64,000 bases of DNA from Aeoliella mucimassa (GCF_007748035.1 NZ_CP036278.1:6510001-6574000); one strand, 5' to 3'. Counted from the stretch's first letter, positions 27,223-36,858 are shown. Program-made: numbers and translations. The notes: generated by a model from the sequence alone, not told the origin.

Positions 27223-28074
27223 ATGACCGCTCGTATTCTTATGTGCCCGCCCGACTTCTTTGGCATTGAGTACGAGATCAATCCCTGGATGAACGTGGAG
27301 GTCGCGGCCGACCATGCCCTGGCGACCGAGCAGTGGAACGCCTTGCATGCCTTGCTCGCAGGCACCGGGGCCGAGATCGAGCTGCTGCCGCCGGTCGCGG
27401 GGCTGCCCGACCTGGTGTTCACCGCCAACGCAGGGCTGGTGTATCAGCAGCGGGCGTTGGTCTCGCGGTTTCGGCATCCGCAGCGGCAAGGGGAGTCGCC
27501 GGTGTTTCGCGACTGGTTTGCGGAGCATGGGTTCGAGGTAGTCGAGTTCGCCCCGCCCGACGAAGGGGGGGGCTACGACTTCGAAGGGGCCGGCGACGCG
27601 CTATTTTGCGGCGATACGCTGTTTGCCGGCTATCGCATGCGGAGCGACGCGACCTGTCATCAGCAGATCGGCTCCCTGCTCGGCGTGCGGGTGATTCCCG
27701 TGGAACTCGTTGATTCCCGCTATTATCACCTCGATACGTGCTTCTGCCCGCTGGCCGAGGACGAGGCCATCTGGTACCCGCCGGCGTTCGACGATTACGG
27801 GCGGCGGGCCATCGAGGGGACCATCGACAAGCTGATTGCGGTCGAGCAGTCGGAAGCGGAGCGATTCGCCTGCAACGCGGTGGTGGTCGGTCGGCAGGTG
27901 TTCACAAACACCGGCTGCAATGAATTGCACGCGGAACTCCGCGACCGCGGCTACGAGCCGACCGCGACGCCGCTCGACGAGTTCGTAAAGGCCGGCGGCA
28001 GTGCAAAATGCCTGACTTTGCGTCTCGATGGCGAGCAGGCAGCCAGCTGGCGTGCGGCCAATTCGCCTGAATAG
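27223..28074 (+). CDS. Amidinotransferase/dimethylargininase-fold hydrolase
   Basis: 283 residues from the ATG at 27223 (MTARILMCPPDFFGIEYEINPWM); the open frame reaches 27037, but the upstream part is not conserved-looking. The catalytic set of the guanidino-modifying superfamily is in order: Asp63 in DLVFTANAGL, GAGD at 122-125, His169 in YHLDTCFCPL and Cys263 in GGSAKCLTLRL. The likely reaction is hydrolysis of a guanidino group, for example N,N-dimethylarginine or arginine, in the cytoplasm; amidinotransfer is an alternative. It stands alone, divergent from the ECF sigma operon. The enzyme class is secure, the substrate is not. Confidence 0.88.
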   Translation: MTARILMCPPDFFGIEYEINPWMNVEVAADHALATEQWNALHALLAGTGAEIELLPPVAGLPDLVFTANAGLVYQQRALVSRFRHPQRQGESPVFRDWFAEHGFEVVEFAPPDEGGGYDFEGAGDALFCGDTLFAGYRMRSDATCHQQIGSLLGVRVIPVELVDSRYYHLDTCFCPLAEDEAIWYPPAFDDYGRRAIEGTIDKLIAVEQSEAERFACNAVVVGRQVFTNTGCNELHAELRDRGYEPTATPLDEFVKAGGSAKCLTLRLDGEQAASWRAANSPE

Positions 28075-28416
28075 CCGACACCCTACACGGCTGGTGTAAA
28101 CGCCTGGTACAAAGACTACCTGTTGGTACGAGTTGGCAGCAGAGGCGATTTTGGCAATTTTGGCAAGAATTCCCGTCAACATGCGGGGGGTCGCCAGCAT
28201 ATACTAGTGGTCGCTACGTGTTTCGCTTGTTGGTATCCAGTAAAGCAGTCACGTAGCAACAGGCGGCCGACTTTCGCGAACGCGGAAGGCGACCTTTTCA
28301 TTGAATCAGACGGACCGCGATTTAGCGGATGGAACGATCCCTCCCAGTTGGTAGTGGTCCGTGTTGGCTGATCTAGAGACAGCGGCATCTTTGATCTTTT
28401 AACGGCGAGTAGTCTA
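28075..28416. other. Intergenic region, nothing recognised
   Basis: About 340 bases upstream of the two-part PEP-CTERM gene. It holds the promoter and leader of that gene, but I see no strong element. Confidence 0.4.
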
Positions 28417-30660
28417 GTGAAACGCAACACCTTGGTTTTCGCATCGGCCCTTTGTGGGATCGTATTCTCTTTGTTTGCTCAGCCAGTGCAGGCGAGCCGT
28501 GTGTTGATCGACTTTGGTCGCAACGACGGCGGCAATGGCTCCGAGACAGTCAGCCCCGACACGAACGGCAACTACTGGAATAACCTGAGCGGTGATTTCC
28601 AAATCGCCGACAACGTGGGCCTCGCCGATCTGGTGGATGTCGACAACGCGTCGACCGGCGTCTCGATCAACACCTTTGGCATCGCCGGGCAGAACTTCCG
28701 GGCGAATGGTCGCAACAACGGCGGTTTGCTCACTCCCGATCCCGCGTTGCTTGGCGACTTTGCCATCGGCACTGCGACCGAAGACTACTTCTTCGTCGAA
28801 GGTACCGCGAACACCAGCGCCGCGAACGACCCGTCGGGCATCACGTTCAGCGGATTGGATCCCGACGCGGTGTACGACTTCCGCTTGTTCGGCAGTCGGG
28901 CGACCACTTCGACTCGCGAGACCCGTTTCTCGGCGATCGGCGAGAACATTCAGTACGTCACGATGCTCTCCTCGGGCGTCGACATCGGAGCCGACGGTTA
29001 CGATGGCAATAACAACAACATCGTCAGCCTTACCGGCATCACCCCCGACGCGAACAACGAGATCCAACTGCTGGTGTCGGTCGTGCAAGGCAACTTCGCC
29101 TACCTGAACGTGCTGGAAGTCACCGCGACCACCAATCAGGTGCCGGAACCTTCGACCGTCGCCCTGCTCGGTCTGGCTGCAGTGGGCCTAGTGATGGTCC
29201 GCGGCGCCAAGCGTTGGCAATCGGCTTTGGCCATTGCCCTGGCTGCGGTTGCTTCGCTGACGATGGCCAACAACGCCGAAGCTCAGCCGTACCAGAACGA
29301 AGTGAATCGCTGGAATACGCAAGACGCGCTCGATCCATTGCCGCAGGACAGCATCGTGTTCGTTGGTAGCTCGAGCATCCGTCGATGGGAACAACTGACC
29401 CGCGACTTTGCCGACTACAACGTGATTCAACGCGGCATCGGCGGCGCCCTGTTCGACGACGTGAACGCTCAGGTCGGCGACCTGGTGAATAAGCACAGCC
29501 CGCGGGCGGTAGTGGTGTGGGCCGGCACAAACGACCTGGGATCAGGTTCGAATGGCCTGGAAGTACTGGACGATTACCTGGGATTCGTGAACTCGGTGCA
29601 CACGGTCGATCCGACGGTCGACATCTTCTACCTCGGCATCATGCCGACCCCCGGCCGCGAAGGCAATCGCCCACAGGAAGACATCGCGAATGGTTTGATC
29701 TCGAACTACGCTTCGAGCCACGACCACGCTTACTACATCGATCTGCCGGCCGAGTTCGACGCCTTGGGTGCTTACACCGGTTCGGATTTCCAGAACAAGT
29801 TTGTCGATGACATCCATCTGAATCGCGACGGGTACGATCTGTGGACCAGCATCGTCCGCCCACAAATCGAAGCGGTCGCCGCGCCCGACAAAGTCTACGC
29901 GCCGAACACCGCCCTGTCGGTTGGCGATAAGATTCTGTTCGACTTTGGTGCCAACGACACGACCAATGGTGAGCACACCGCGAGCCCCGACGTGAATGGC
30001 AACCACTGGAACAACTGGCACCCGCTCAACGGCGGTACCGACATCCTGCCAGGCGAGCACATTGGCAACCTGGTAAACACCGCTGGCGAAAACGTGGGCC
30101 TCGGCCTGACTATCACGGCTCAGTTCCATAACAATGGGAAGAACCATGGTGGTTTGTTCTCGCCCGATCCCGCGTTGCTCGGCGACCTGGCAGTCGAATC
30201 GGCCACGGTCGACTACTTCTTCAGCACCGGCGACGGCGTGCAAGGCGGCGGCAACGACGACATGGCCGGCGGGTTCATGATCACGGGACTCGACACCGAC
30301 TACGTGTACGACTTCCGCTTGTTCGGCACCCGGGCGACCACCGATGTTCGCAAGACAGAATACCGACTGATTGGTGCGACCGAGCACTCGGCCATTCTGC
30401 AGACCTCGGGCACCGACATCGGTTTCGATGGAATGTACGATGGCAACGACGACGAAGTGATCGAGTTCCTCAGCGTCAAACCCGATGAGTTCGGACAGAT
30501 CTTCTTCGACCAGACGTTGATCGAAGGCTCGTTTGCTTACATCGGAGCGATGGAGATCACCGTGAGCCCCGGCGACACCGGCGTTCCCGAGCCAAGCACC
30601 ATGGTGCTCGGCGCGATGGGTGCCATCGCCTTGATTGGCATCCGCAAGCTGCGTCGCTAA
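28417..30660 (+). CDS. Two-part PEP-CTERM protein with an SGNH/GDSL hydrolase domain (internal sorting signal)
   Basis: 747 residues with this order: signal peptide (1-27), domain A1 (VLIDFGRNDGGNGSETVSPD, about 28-235), a full PEP-CTERM signal at 242-267 (VPEPSTVALLGLAAVGLVMV then RGAKR), a second signal-peptide-like helix ending AEA-QP near 292, an SGNH hydrolase (FVGSSSIRRW block I, GIGGALFDD, VVWAGTNDLG, VDDIHLNRDGY block V), domain A2 (ILFDFGANDTTNGEHTASPD), and a final PEP-CTERM at 723-747. A1 and A2 are homologous. A PEP-CTERM in mid-protein is highly unusual and suggests a fusion of two exported proteins, or a polyprotein cut at both signals. The SGNH part is likely an esterase acting on carbohydrate esters. 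Confidence 0.88.
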   Translation: MKRNTLVFASALCGIVFSLFAQPVQASRVLIDFGRNDGGNGSETVSPDTNGNYWNNLSGDFQIADNVGLADLVDVDNASTGVSINTFGIAGQNFRANGRNNGGLLTPDPALLGDFAIGTATEDYFFVEGTANTSAANDPSGITFSGLDPDAVYDFRLFGSRATTSTRETRFSAIGENIQYVTMLSSGVDIGADGYDGNNNNIVSLTGITPDANNEIQLLVSVVQGNFAYLNVLEVTATTNQVPEPSTVALLGLAAVGLVMVRGAKRWQSALAIALAAVASLTMANNAEAQPYQNEVNRWNTQDALDPLPQDSIVFVGSSSIRRWEQLTRDFADYNVIQRGIGGALFDDVNAQVGDLVNKHSPRAVVVWAGTNDLGSGSNGLEVLDDYLGFVNSVHTVDPTVDIFYLGIMPTPGREGNRPQEDIANGLISNYASSHDHAYYIDLPAEFDALGAYTGSDFQNKFVDDIHLNRDGYDLWTSIVRPQIEAVAAPDKVYAPNTALSVGDKILFDFGANDTTNGEHTASPDVNGNHWNNWHPLNGGTDILPGEHIGNLVNTAGENVGLGLTITAQFHNNGKNHGGLFSPDPALLGDLAVESATVDYFFSTGDGVQGGGNDDMAGGFMITGLDTDYVYDFRLFGTRATTDVRKTEYRLIGATEHSAILQTSGTDIGFDGMYDGNDDEVIEFLSVKPDEFGQIFFDQTLIEGSFAYIGAMEITVSPGDTGVPEPSTMVLGAMGAIALIGIRKLRR

Positions 30661-30695
30661 CGCTTAGCACAACGCGGAGTCGACATCACCGGCGA

Positions 30696-31217
30696 CTACT
30701 CGTCGGTGGTGTTGTCGTCCGCTGGTTTGCTTCGCTCGATGGTGCCGAACAAATGCCCGCCGCGATCGGTGCCACTCCAGAAGCCAGCGTAGTGGTCTTT
30801 GTGAAACAGCACTCTTGCGCTGTAGGTTCCCAAGCCAGGGAACCCGAGGTTATCGACCACCACCACCGGCGTGTCCCCCGCCCACTCTACCGGCAGGGTC
30901 ATCGGAATGGTGACGTCGTGATCGCCGTAGCGAATGCGGGCTTTGAACAGCCAGTGCTGCTCGTCGATCTTACGAACTTCGACCAGATCGTAACGCTCGC
31001 CGCGAAGCCGCGGAGGCTCGCCCTTCGGCTCGTTGCCAGTCACGGTAAAGTGCCCGATCAACGTCGCGCCGGAGAGCATCTCGACAAAGGCCGCTTCGCG
31101 CTTTAGTTGCTCATCGGACGGTAGAGTGGTTGCCGGCTCGTCGGCCAATGCGAATGACGAAAGCAAGCACAGCAGGGACAGACTCGAGCTAACGTACCGA
31201 CTGGTAGCGAGGTTCAT
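30696..31217 (-). CDS. Hypothetical secreted protein
   Basis: 173 residues from the ATG at 31217 (MNLATSRYVSSSLSLLCLLSSFALA), a clear signal peptide; the frame is open to 31292 but lacks a better start. The mature protein is beta-rich (GATLIGHFTVTGN, FKARIRYGDHDVTIPM, GFWSGTDRGGHLFGTIE). The start LPSDEQLKREAAFVEMLSGATL and the later GERYDLVEVRKI recur in planctomycete exported proteins as I remember them. No family name is assigned. It is convergent with the PEP-CTERM gene, 35 nt apart. Confidence 0.75.
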   Translation of the reverse strand: MNLATSRYVSSSLSLLCLLSSFALADEPATTLPSDEQLKREAAFVEMLSGATLIGHFTVTGNEPKGEPPRLRGERYDLVEVRKIDEQHWLFKARIRYGDHDVTIPMTLPVEWAGDTPVVVVDNLGFPGLGTYSARVLFHKDHYAGFWSGTDRGGHLFGTIERSKPADDNTTDE

Positions 31218-31306
31218 CGCGATTACTCCGGGCGGGTGGGGATGGCTTCGAACAGCAATCCCATCGTACCAGAGTCGCGAACCGCCAGGCAAACCGACGT
31301 GCGGTG

Positions 31307-31996
31307 CTACTTGAGCCGGCGAGTCTGAGGGTAGAAGCCCGAGGTGTTCATGTATCGCGTGCCATGACCGGTGATCGGCACTCCGCCGTTCGAGGTGGCC
31401 GAACTCTGCTGATACGACGCCTGGCGAACTTCGGATTGCAGCGTGTTAAGCTCTCGCTGGTTCATCGTGTTGGTTTGTTGCTGCTGCAACATCGGTCGCA
31501 CGAACGCGTGGTAATTTGGCAGCTCTTCGCTGGACTCTTCGCGGAACAGATTCAGGTAAGGGCTGATGGTCGGCGAGCTGCTCACCCCGCCCGAGAATGG
31601 CTTGCTCACCCGGCGTACCGGCGGAGGGCTGGAGACTCCCGAGCTGACCGTCGAAGGCCGCTGCGGAATCTGCGACAACGCCCGACCCGAGGTCGTGCCG
31701 CCGTAGAAGTCGATGACATTCTGCACTTGTCGCGGCAAATGAGCCGTTTCGGCAGGACTCAACCGCTGCAGCCGCGGAGTGATGGCAGGGCGCACCGGTG
31801 CGGGAGCCACTTGTGCCGGCGGCGTAGCAGGCGGCACCGGTGGCAACTCGGGAAAATCGATCGACAACGGATCGGTATTCGTATCCAGGTAGTTGCCTTG
31901 CTCGGTGGTTTGTCCCCACAATTGGGACGTTGCCGTCAGAGCCAGACCAAACGCAATCGCACGATAGACCGTGTGCACGGGATTTCTCCACAGCAA
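31307..31996 (-). CDS. Hypothetical secreted Pro/Ser-rich protein
   Basis: 229 residues with a signal peptide (AIAFGLALTATSQLWG-QT). The mature part is low-complexity: a Pro-Ala-Val run (PELPPVPPATPPAQVAPAPV), a Ser-rich middle and a Gln-rich section near the end. Such proteins are typical cell-envelope or linker proteins. No enzymatic motif was seen. Confidence 0.65.
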   Translation of the reverse strand: MLWRNPVHTVYRAIAFGLALTATSQLWGQTTEQGNYLDTNTDPLSIDFPELPPVPPATPPAQVAPAPVRPAITPRLQRLSPAETAHLPRQVQNVIDFYGGTTSGRALSQIPQRPSTVSSGVSSPPPVRRVSKPFSGGVSSSPTISPYLNLFREESSEELPNYHAFVRPMLQQQQTNTMNQRELNTLQSEVRQASYQQSSATSNGGVPITGHGTRYMNTSGFYPQTRRLK

Positions 31997-32173
31997 GAGG
32001 TTAAGAGGAGCGCAGGCGGCCAGTTTGCCATACCGGCTGCCATGGTTTGACTAATCGTCAAAGTCACGCAGCATACTTGTGCGAAAAAGTCGGTCGTGCT
32101 AGCACCGCAGTCCAATTACAATACTGAGCTGCCGTTTCCAATCCACCACGCTCCTCCAGATTCCCAGTACGCT

Positions 32174-32920
32174 ATGGACGAACGACTAAGCCGGATCGAC
32201 ACGATGTGGTCGATGGTGCAGCGAGCCCATCGCCAAGATGCCACCGAGTTCGCCAAAGCACAGCAGCAGATGATCGACCGCTACGGCGGGGCGGTGCGTC
32301 GGTATGCGATGGCGGCACTCCGCGATCCTGAGGCAGCCGACGAGGTGTACCAGGAGTTCGCCCTGAAGTTCGTCCGCGGCGACTACGGCAAGGCCGATCC
32401 CGCGAAGGGGCGGTTTCGCAGCTTTCTGAAGACCTCGCTCTACCATCTGATTGTCGATTTCCAGCGCCGCCGGGGTCGCCAGCAACAGCAAGCCACGCCG
32501 CTCGTTGACGATACGCCCGACGATGTCGAGTCCTACCAGGCACCCGACGATCAAGAGTTTATCAACAGCTGGCGAGCCAATCTGCTGGGCCGCGTCTGGC
32601 AACAGCTTGAGCGCGAGGAGCTCACGACCGGAAAGCCGTACCACACGGTGCTTCGCGCCCGCGTCGAGCACCCCGACGTCCGCTCGCCCGAGCTGGCGAA
32701 GTTGGTGAGCGATCTGTTGCATAAGGAAATGAACGCAGGGGCGGTGCGGGTGATGCTGCACCGCGCCCGCGAGAAGTTCGGCGACCTGCTGATCGACGAG
32801 GTCGCCAACACGCTGAGCGATGCCTCGGCCGAGGCGGTGGAGGAGGAGCTGATCGAGCTCGACCTCTGGCAGTACTGCAAACCGGCCCTCGAGCGCCGAT
32901 CGGAACAGTCGGAACAGTAG
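32174..32920 (+). CDS. RNA polymerase ECF-type sigma factor
   Basis: 248 residues from the ATG at 32174 (MDERLSRIDTMWSMVQRAHR). Region 2 is ALRDPEAADEVYQEFALKFVRGDYGKADPAKGRFRSFLKTSLYHLIVDFQRRR. Region 4 is less standard (LLHKEMNAGAVRVMLHRAREKFGDLLIDEV), with a long linker between the two. This pattern matches planctomycete-specific ECF sigma factors with extended linkers. No adjacent anti-sigma gene is present, so it may be controlled by other means such as a kinase. Family assignment is good, regulon unknown. Confidence 0.82.
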   Translation: MDERLSRIDTMWSMVQRAHRQDATEFAKAQQQMIDRYGGAVRRYAMAALRDPEAADEVYQEFALKFVRGDYGKADPAKGRFRSFLKTSLYHLIVDFQRRRGRQQQQATPLVDDTPDDVESYQAPDDQEFINSWRANLLGRVWQQLEREELTTGKPYHTVLRARVEHPDVRSPELAKLVSDLLHKEMNAGAVRVMLHRAREKFGDLLIDEVANTLSDASAEAVEEELIELDLWQYCKPALERRSEQSEQ

Positions 32921-33235
32921 CCCAGGCGGCCGCTGTCCGGTTTCCGAGCGTCGTGTCGCGGGTGGCAAGTTGTAGGGGTTTTCCGACGAGTCGGGGCATC
33001 TGGCCCGCGAAAGCTGCTTCAAACCGCCGCCCCCAGCCTGGTTGGTCACCTATTTTAATGCTGCGGGTTTGCCCTTCGCCTGACGACGCCTACAATGGTC
33101 TGACGGCGATGAGCGATACACGCCGAGTGCTGTGCCAGGATTGGTACGGTTTGCTGAGAGGGACCATCGGCAACGCCTTCACCCTACCTGCCGTCTCCAC
33201 CCCCGCCTGCTACCGCGCTAGCCCACGAGACTTTT
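32921..33235. other. Intergenic region, possible promoter
   Basis: About 315 bases before the glycosyltransferase gene. TTTGCC, about 17 nt, TACAAT near 33068-33098 resembles a sigma-70 promoter, but the match is weak. Confidence 0.3.
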
Positions 33236-34030
33236 ATGAGTGATGCTCTCCGCTATCTGACGGCCCTTCCAGTTTACAACGAAGCCAAGCACGTGGACGA
33301 AGTGCTCGACGACGTGGTGTTGTACGCCCAGGATGTGCTGGTGGTGGACGATGGATCGAGCGATGGCACGAGCGATTTGCTAGCACGCCGCGGCGACGTG
33401 GCGGTAGCACGGCATCCAGAGAATCGTGGTTACGGGGCCGCGCTCAAGACCGCCTTCGACTATGCGATTGAGCATGGCTACGACGTGCTGGTGACGATCG
33501 ACTGCGATGGCCAACACGAACCACAACGCATTCGTCACCTGGCCGAAGCTTGCACCGGCGAGGTCGACATCGTCTCGGGCAGCCGATACCTGGATGCCGA
33601 GGACATTGCCTCGGGCGCCGCGCCGGCCGATCGCCGACGAATCAATCATACGATCACCAGCGAACTGAATCAGTGCCTGGGCCTCGCGCTCACCGACGCG
33701 TTCTGTGGCTTCAAAGCCTATCGGGTCGAAGCCCTCAAGAAACTCGACCTGACCGAAACCGGTTACGCGATGCCGCTCGAAGTGTGGGTGCAGGCAGCGT
33801 TCCACGGACTGCGAGTGGTCGAGCTGGCAGTGCCGCTGATTTACTTGGACGAGGAACGCAGCTTCGGCGGCGCACTCGACGACGCCCGCAAGCGATTGGC
33901 TCACTACCGCGAGGTGGTGCACCGGGCCGTCGTGCGATTGCGTCGATCGGGAGCCACGCCTGCGACGCCCCATTTCACTTTCGGGCCGTGTGGCTGCGCC
34001 CAGTATGTCGCGGATTGTGAGCAATGCTGA
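33236..34030 (+). CDS. Family 2 glycosyltransferase (DPM1-like)
   Basis: 264 residues. The GT-A fold is marked by LPVYNEAKHVDEVLDDV, VVDDGSSDGTSD, the DxD-type TIDCDGQHEP and the acceptor-side DAFCGFKAYR. The layout is that of dolichol-phosphate-mannose-synthase-like enzymes without C-terminal membrane helices, so it may transfer a sugar to a lipid carrier or scaffold at the inner membrane. Its stop overlaps the start of the next gene (ATGCTGA), so the two are translationally coupled. Fold certain, donor and acceptor unknown. Confidence 0.88.
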   Translation: MSDALRYLTALPVYNEAKHVDEVLDDVVLYAQDVLVVDDGSSDGTSDLLARRGDVAVARHPENRGYGAALKTAFDYAIEHGYDVLVTIDCDGQHEPQRIRHLAEACTGEVDIVSGSRYLDAEDIASGAAPADRRRINHTITSELNQCLGLALTDAFCGFKAYRVEALKKLDLTETGYAMPLEVWVQAAFHGLRVVELAVPLIYLDEERSFGGALDDARKRLAHYREVVHRAVVRLRRSGATPATPHFTFGPCGCAQYVADCEQC

Positions 34031-35610
34031 GCGACGTCTCGATCCGCTACCGACAATATCGCGCTCCTCGTACCAACAACAGCGTGGTGGCCATTCCGCC
34101 GCTCGCCGAAGTCAGTACCGAGGTTGACATGTCGGTAGAGAGTCTGTCGCTTGCCGATACCACGCTGGGACAACTTCGCGAAGCAGCCCGTCGAGAGTTG
34201 CTCGAAGCGGCCACGCGTTACACGGCCAACTACTTGCCTGGCGTTCCGACGATTGATCCCCACGCCCCGCTGCTACTCACGGGTCATCAGGCCGAGTTGT
34301 TTCACCCTGGGGTCTGGTTCAAGAACTTTGCTCTCAGCCGACTGGCTGCCGAGCACCAAGCTGTCGGTATCCATCTGGTGATCGATACCGACGCGGCCCA
34401 CTCCAGCAATGTTCGCGTGCCGACCGATTCGGTCGCCGCCCCGCGTATCGAAAGCGTGCCGTTCGACGCGGCAACGTCGCCGATGCCGGTGGAAGAAAAG
34501 CGGATTGTCGATCGGGCTATGTTCGAGTCGTTTGGTCAACGCGTTGCCGACACGCTGGCCCCTTTGGTTGCTGATCCGCTCGTGAAGCAGTGGTGGCCCA
34601 CGGTCGTGCAGGCGGTTGAACGAACCAATGGCAACGGGCATCTGGCGATCGCCCAGGCGCGTCATCAGTTGGAACACGCGTGGGGAGCCACGACGCTCGA
34701 ACTGCCGATGAGTCAGGCGTGCGAACTGTCGGTGTTTGCTCCGTTTGCCGCGGCGATGCTGGTCGATAGCTCCCGACTGTGGCAAGCGTACAACGATGCG
34801 TTGCACGCGTTCCGCACTGCTCACCGCTTGCGGAGCGACGCCCAACCGATGCCCGATTTGGCGAAGGAAGACGACTGGCTCGAGATGCCGTTCTGGGTGT
34901 GGTCGGCCGACGACCCGGTGCGCCGCGCGTTGTTTGTCCGCCAGCTCGATGGGCAGCTGGAACTCACCAACCGCGCGGGCTGGAACCTGACCGCACGCTG
35001 CGACATGGCAAGTCAGCTAAGCGAGCAGCTTGCCGAGTTAGGTGCAGCCGGCATCAAACTACGCACCCGGGCGCTGACGACCACGCTGTTCGCGCGGCTC
35101 GTGCTAGGCGACGTGTTCCTGCATGGCATCGGTGGCGCGAAGTACGACGAAGTCGCCGACGACCTGGTGCATCGCTTGTGGGGCATCGTTCCGCCGGCTT
35201 ATGTCGCGCTGTCGGCCACCATGCATCTACCGATTGAGCATCGCTCGGTGAGTTCCGGCGACCTTCAACGCGTCGCCCATTACCTTCGCGATTGGCAATG
35301 GCATCCCGAAAACTGGCTCGATAGCGAATCGGACTCGGTGGTCGAGCAGGCGCTGAGCCACAAGCGACATTGGCTCGCGTTGCCCAAGACCGAGCAGAAT
35401 GCGGCCGAGCGTCATCAGGCGATTCACGAGGCCAATGCCGCGCTCCGCCAGGCAACCGACGAGGTCCGCCAACGGTTGGAACGCGAGCAGGCCGAACTCG
35501 AAGAGCAATATCGAGCCAGTCAGGTGCTCGAATCGCGGGAATACTCTTTCTGTTTGTTCCCGGCCGATGATCTTCGCGAGCGAATGACGCAGCTCGTGCA
35601 GCAGGCGTAG
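34024..35610 (+). CDS. BshC-like protein coupled to the glycosyltransferase
   Basis: 528 residues, close to the length of bacillithiol-synthase BshC (about 540). The N-terminal part has LLLTGHQAELFHPGVWFKN, comparable to the GGQQAGLxTGP loop of BshC. The C-terminus has a long coiled coil (ALRQATDEVRQRLEREQAEL) followed by SREYSFCLFPADDLRER, also like BshC. The match is by pattern only, with low overall similarity, so the cysteine-adding activity cannot be claimed. It starts inside the stop of the glycosyltransferase gene, as expected for a two-gene operon; a BshA-type glycosyltransferase partner would be of a different family (GT4). Confidence 0.5.
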   Translation: MLSDVSIRYRQYRAPRTNNSVVAIPPLAEVSTEVDMSVESLSLADTTLGQLREAARRELLEAATRYTANYLPGVPTIDPHAPLLLTGHQAELFHPGVWFKNFALSRLAAEHQAVGIHLVIDTDAAHSSNVRVPTDSVAAPRIESVPFDAATSPMPVEEKRIVDRAMFESFGQRVADTLAPLVADPLVKQWWPTVVQAVERTNGNGHLAIAQARHQLEHAWGATTLELPMSQACELSVFAPFAAAMLVDSSRLWQAYNDALHAFRTAHRLRSDAQPMPDLAKEDDWLEMPFWVWSADDPVRRALFVRQLDGQLELTNRAGWNLTARCDMASQLSEQLAELGAAGIKLRTRALTTTLFARLVLGDVFLHGIGGAKYDEVADDLVHRLWGIVPPAYVALSATMHLPIEHRSVSSGDLQRVAHYLRDWQWHPENWLDSESDSVVEQALSHKRHWLALPKTEQNAAERHQAIHEANAALRQATDEVRQRLEREQAELEEQYRASQVLESREYSFCLFPADDLRERMTQLVQQA

Positions 35611-35703
35611 ATAGCTCGCCCGCCCGCTCACTGTTGACATCTTCCAGCCGCAACTCGATCATTGCTAGAGGTATCTCTCCTTCTAGCAAAAAGCGATCCG
35701 GCA

Positions 35704-36195
35704 ATGGCTGATAAGAATCCACTGGTAGGTGTCATCATGGGCTCGTCGAGCGACTGGGAAACCATGCGCGAAGCGGTGCACGTGCTCGAAGAGTTTGGCG
35801 TTGCCCACGAGGCCCGCGTGGTGAGTGCCCACCGCACGCCTGAGGACATGTTCGACTACGCGAAAGAGGCCGAAGCGCGAGGGCTGCAGGTGATTATCGC
35901 CGGTGCGGGGGGAGCGGCCCACCTGCCGGGCATGGTGGCCTCGCTCACGGTGCTGCCGGTGCTCGGCGTGCCAGTGCAGAGCCGGGCGCTAAGCGGGCTC
36001 GACTCGCTGCTCTCGATCGCCCAGATGCCAGGCGGCGTGCCAGTCGGCACGTTGGCCATCGGCACCAGCGGCGCGAAGAACGCCGGCCTGCTGGCGGTAC
36101 GCATCCTCGGCAACACCGACGAAGCTCTCCGACGCAAACTACACAACTACCGCGAAGCCCAGGCCGAATCGGTGCGGGCGAAGGGACTGGGGTAG
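35704..36195 (+). CDS. purE: N5-carboxyaminoimidazole ribonucleotide mutase PurE
   Basis: 163 residues from the ATG at 35704 ([21 protein letters not shown]). The family motifs are [57 protein letters not shown] and [13 protein letters not shown]. It interconverts N5-CAIR and CAIR in purine synthesis. The length is normal for class I PurE. No purK lies next to it. It stands alone after the BshC-like gene. Confidence 0.96.
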   Translation: MADKNPLVGVIMGSSSDWETMREAVHVLEEFGVAHEARVVSAHRTPEDMFDYAKEAEARGLQVIIAGAGGAAHLPGMVASLTVLPVLGVPVQSRALSGLDSLLSIAQMPGGVPVGTLAIGTSGAKNAGLLAVRILGNTDEALRRKLHNYREAQAESVRAKGLG

Positions 36196-36309
36196 GACGA
36201 TGAATCGATCGGGGGAAAGAGCAATGGGATGGCTAAGCGGGAAGCGGTGGTGGTTCGCAGCGACGACTTAGCGATTCGCTTGCCGCTGCTGCAGCAGCAG
36301 CCGTCGCCG

Positions 36310-36858
36310 TTAGGCTCCCGGCCATAGGCCGGCGAAGATGCCCGCGGTTACCAGGGCGTAAACGACTCCGTCGACCATCTCGAGCACGTATTTGCGGGGA
36401 AACCAGAAGACAAACGGCAGCGGGCTGAACGCATGGCATAGCACGCCGACGGTGAAGACCAGCCGAAACACATCGATGCGACTCGCACCAGGGGCGAAGG
36501 CGATCGACGCGACGTAGCCGGTGAGGATGGCCACGACCAGAAAATAGGTAAGCGTCGACGCAATGGCTTTGCCCATGTGCGGCGGCCGCTTCCATAGCAC
36601 CAGCATGCCGGTGCAGCGGGTGCGGAGTTTCTCCTTGAACTCCGGCGTGCCCATCTCCTTCATGTCGTCGCAGTAGGGAAACAAGTACTGCTGCGGCGAT
36701 ACCTGTTTGGCGTCGACAAAGTCGAGCAGGTCGTCTTCCACCGGTAGCTTGTTCCATTCCGGATCGTGATGCTTCAGCGCGGTCCAAGCAATCGTGCTGG
36801 CGATGTGCGTCGCGACGCCCGTCAGTACGATCGGCAGCCAGAGATCAAGCAGATTCAT
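36310..36858 (-). CDS. Hypothetical membrane protein (182 aa)
   Basis: The protein has an N-terminal helix (LWLPIVLTGVATHIASTIAWTAL), a soluble segment with KLPVEDDLLDFVDAKQVSPQQYLFPYCDDMKEMGTP, then three further helices (LTYFLVVAILTGYVASIAF, VFRLVFTVGVLCHAF, VVYALVTAGIFAGLW). It is conserved-looking but of no family I can name. The gene lies 53 nt downstream of the symporter gene on the same strand. Confidence 0.7.
   Translation of the reverse strand: MNLLDLWLPIVLTGVATHIASTIAWTALKHHDPEWNKLPVEDDLLDFVDAKQVSPQQYLFPYCDDMKEMGTPEFKEKLRTRCTGMLVLWKRPPHMGKAIASTLTYFLVVAILTGYVASIAFAPGASRIDVFRLVFTVGVLCHAFSPLPFVFWFPRKYVLEMVDGVVYALVTAGIFAGLWPGA

Noticed and set aside
28414-29088. Minus-strand frame (224 codons) and others through 28.4-30.4 kb
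   Set aside because: Shadows of the PEP-CTERM/SGNH gene with Val/Arg-rich composition.
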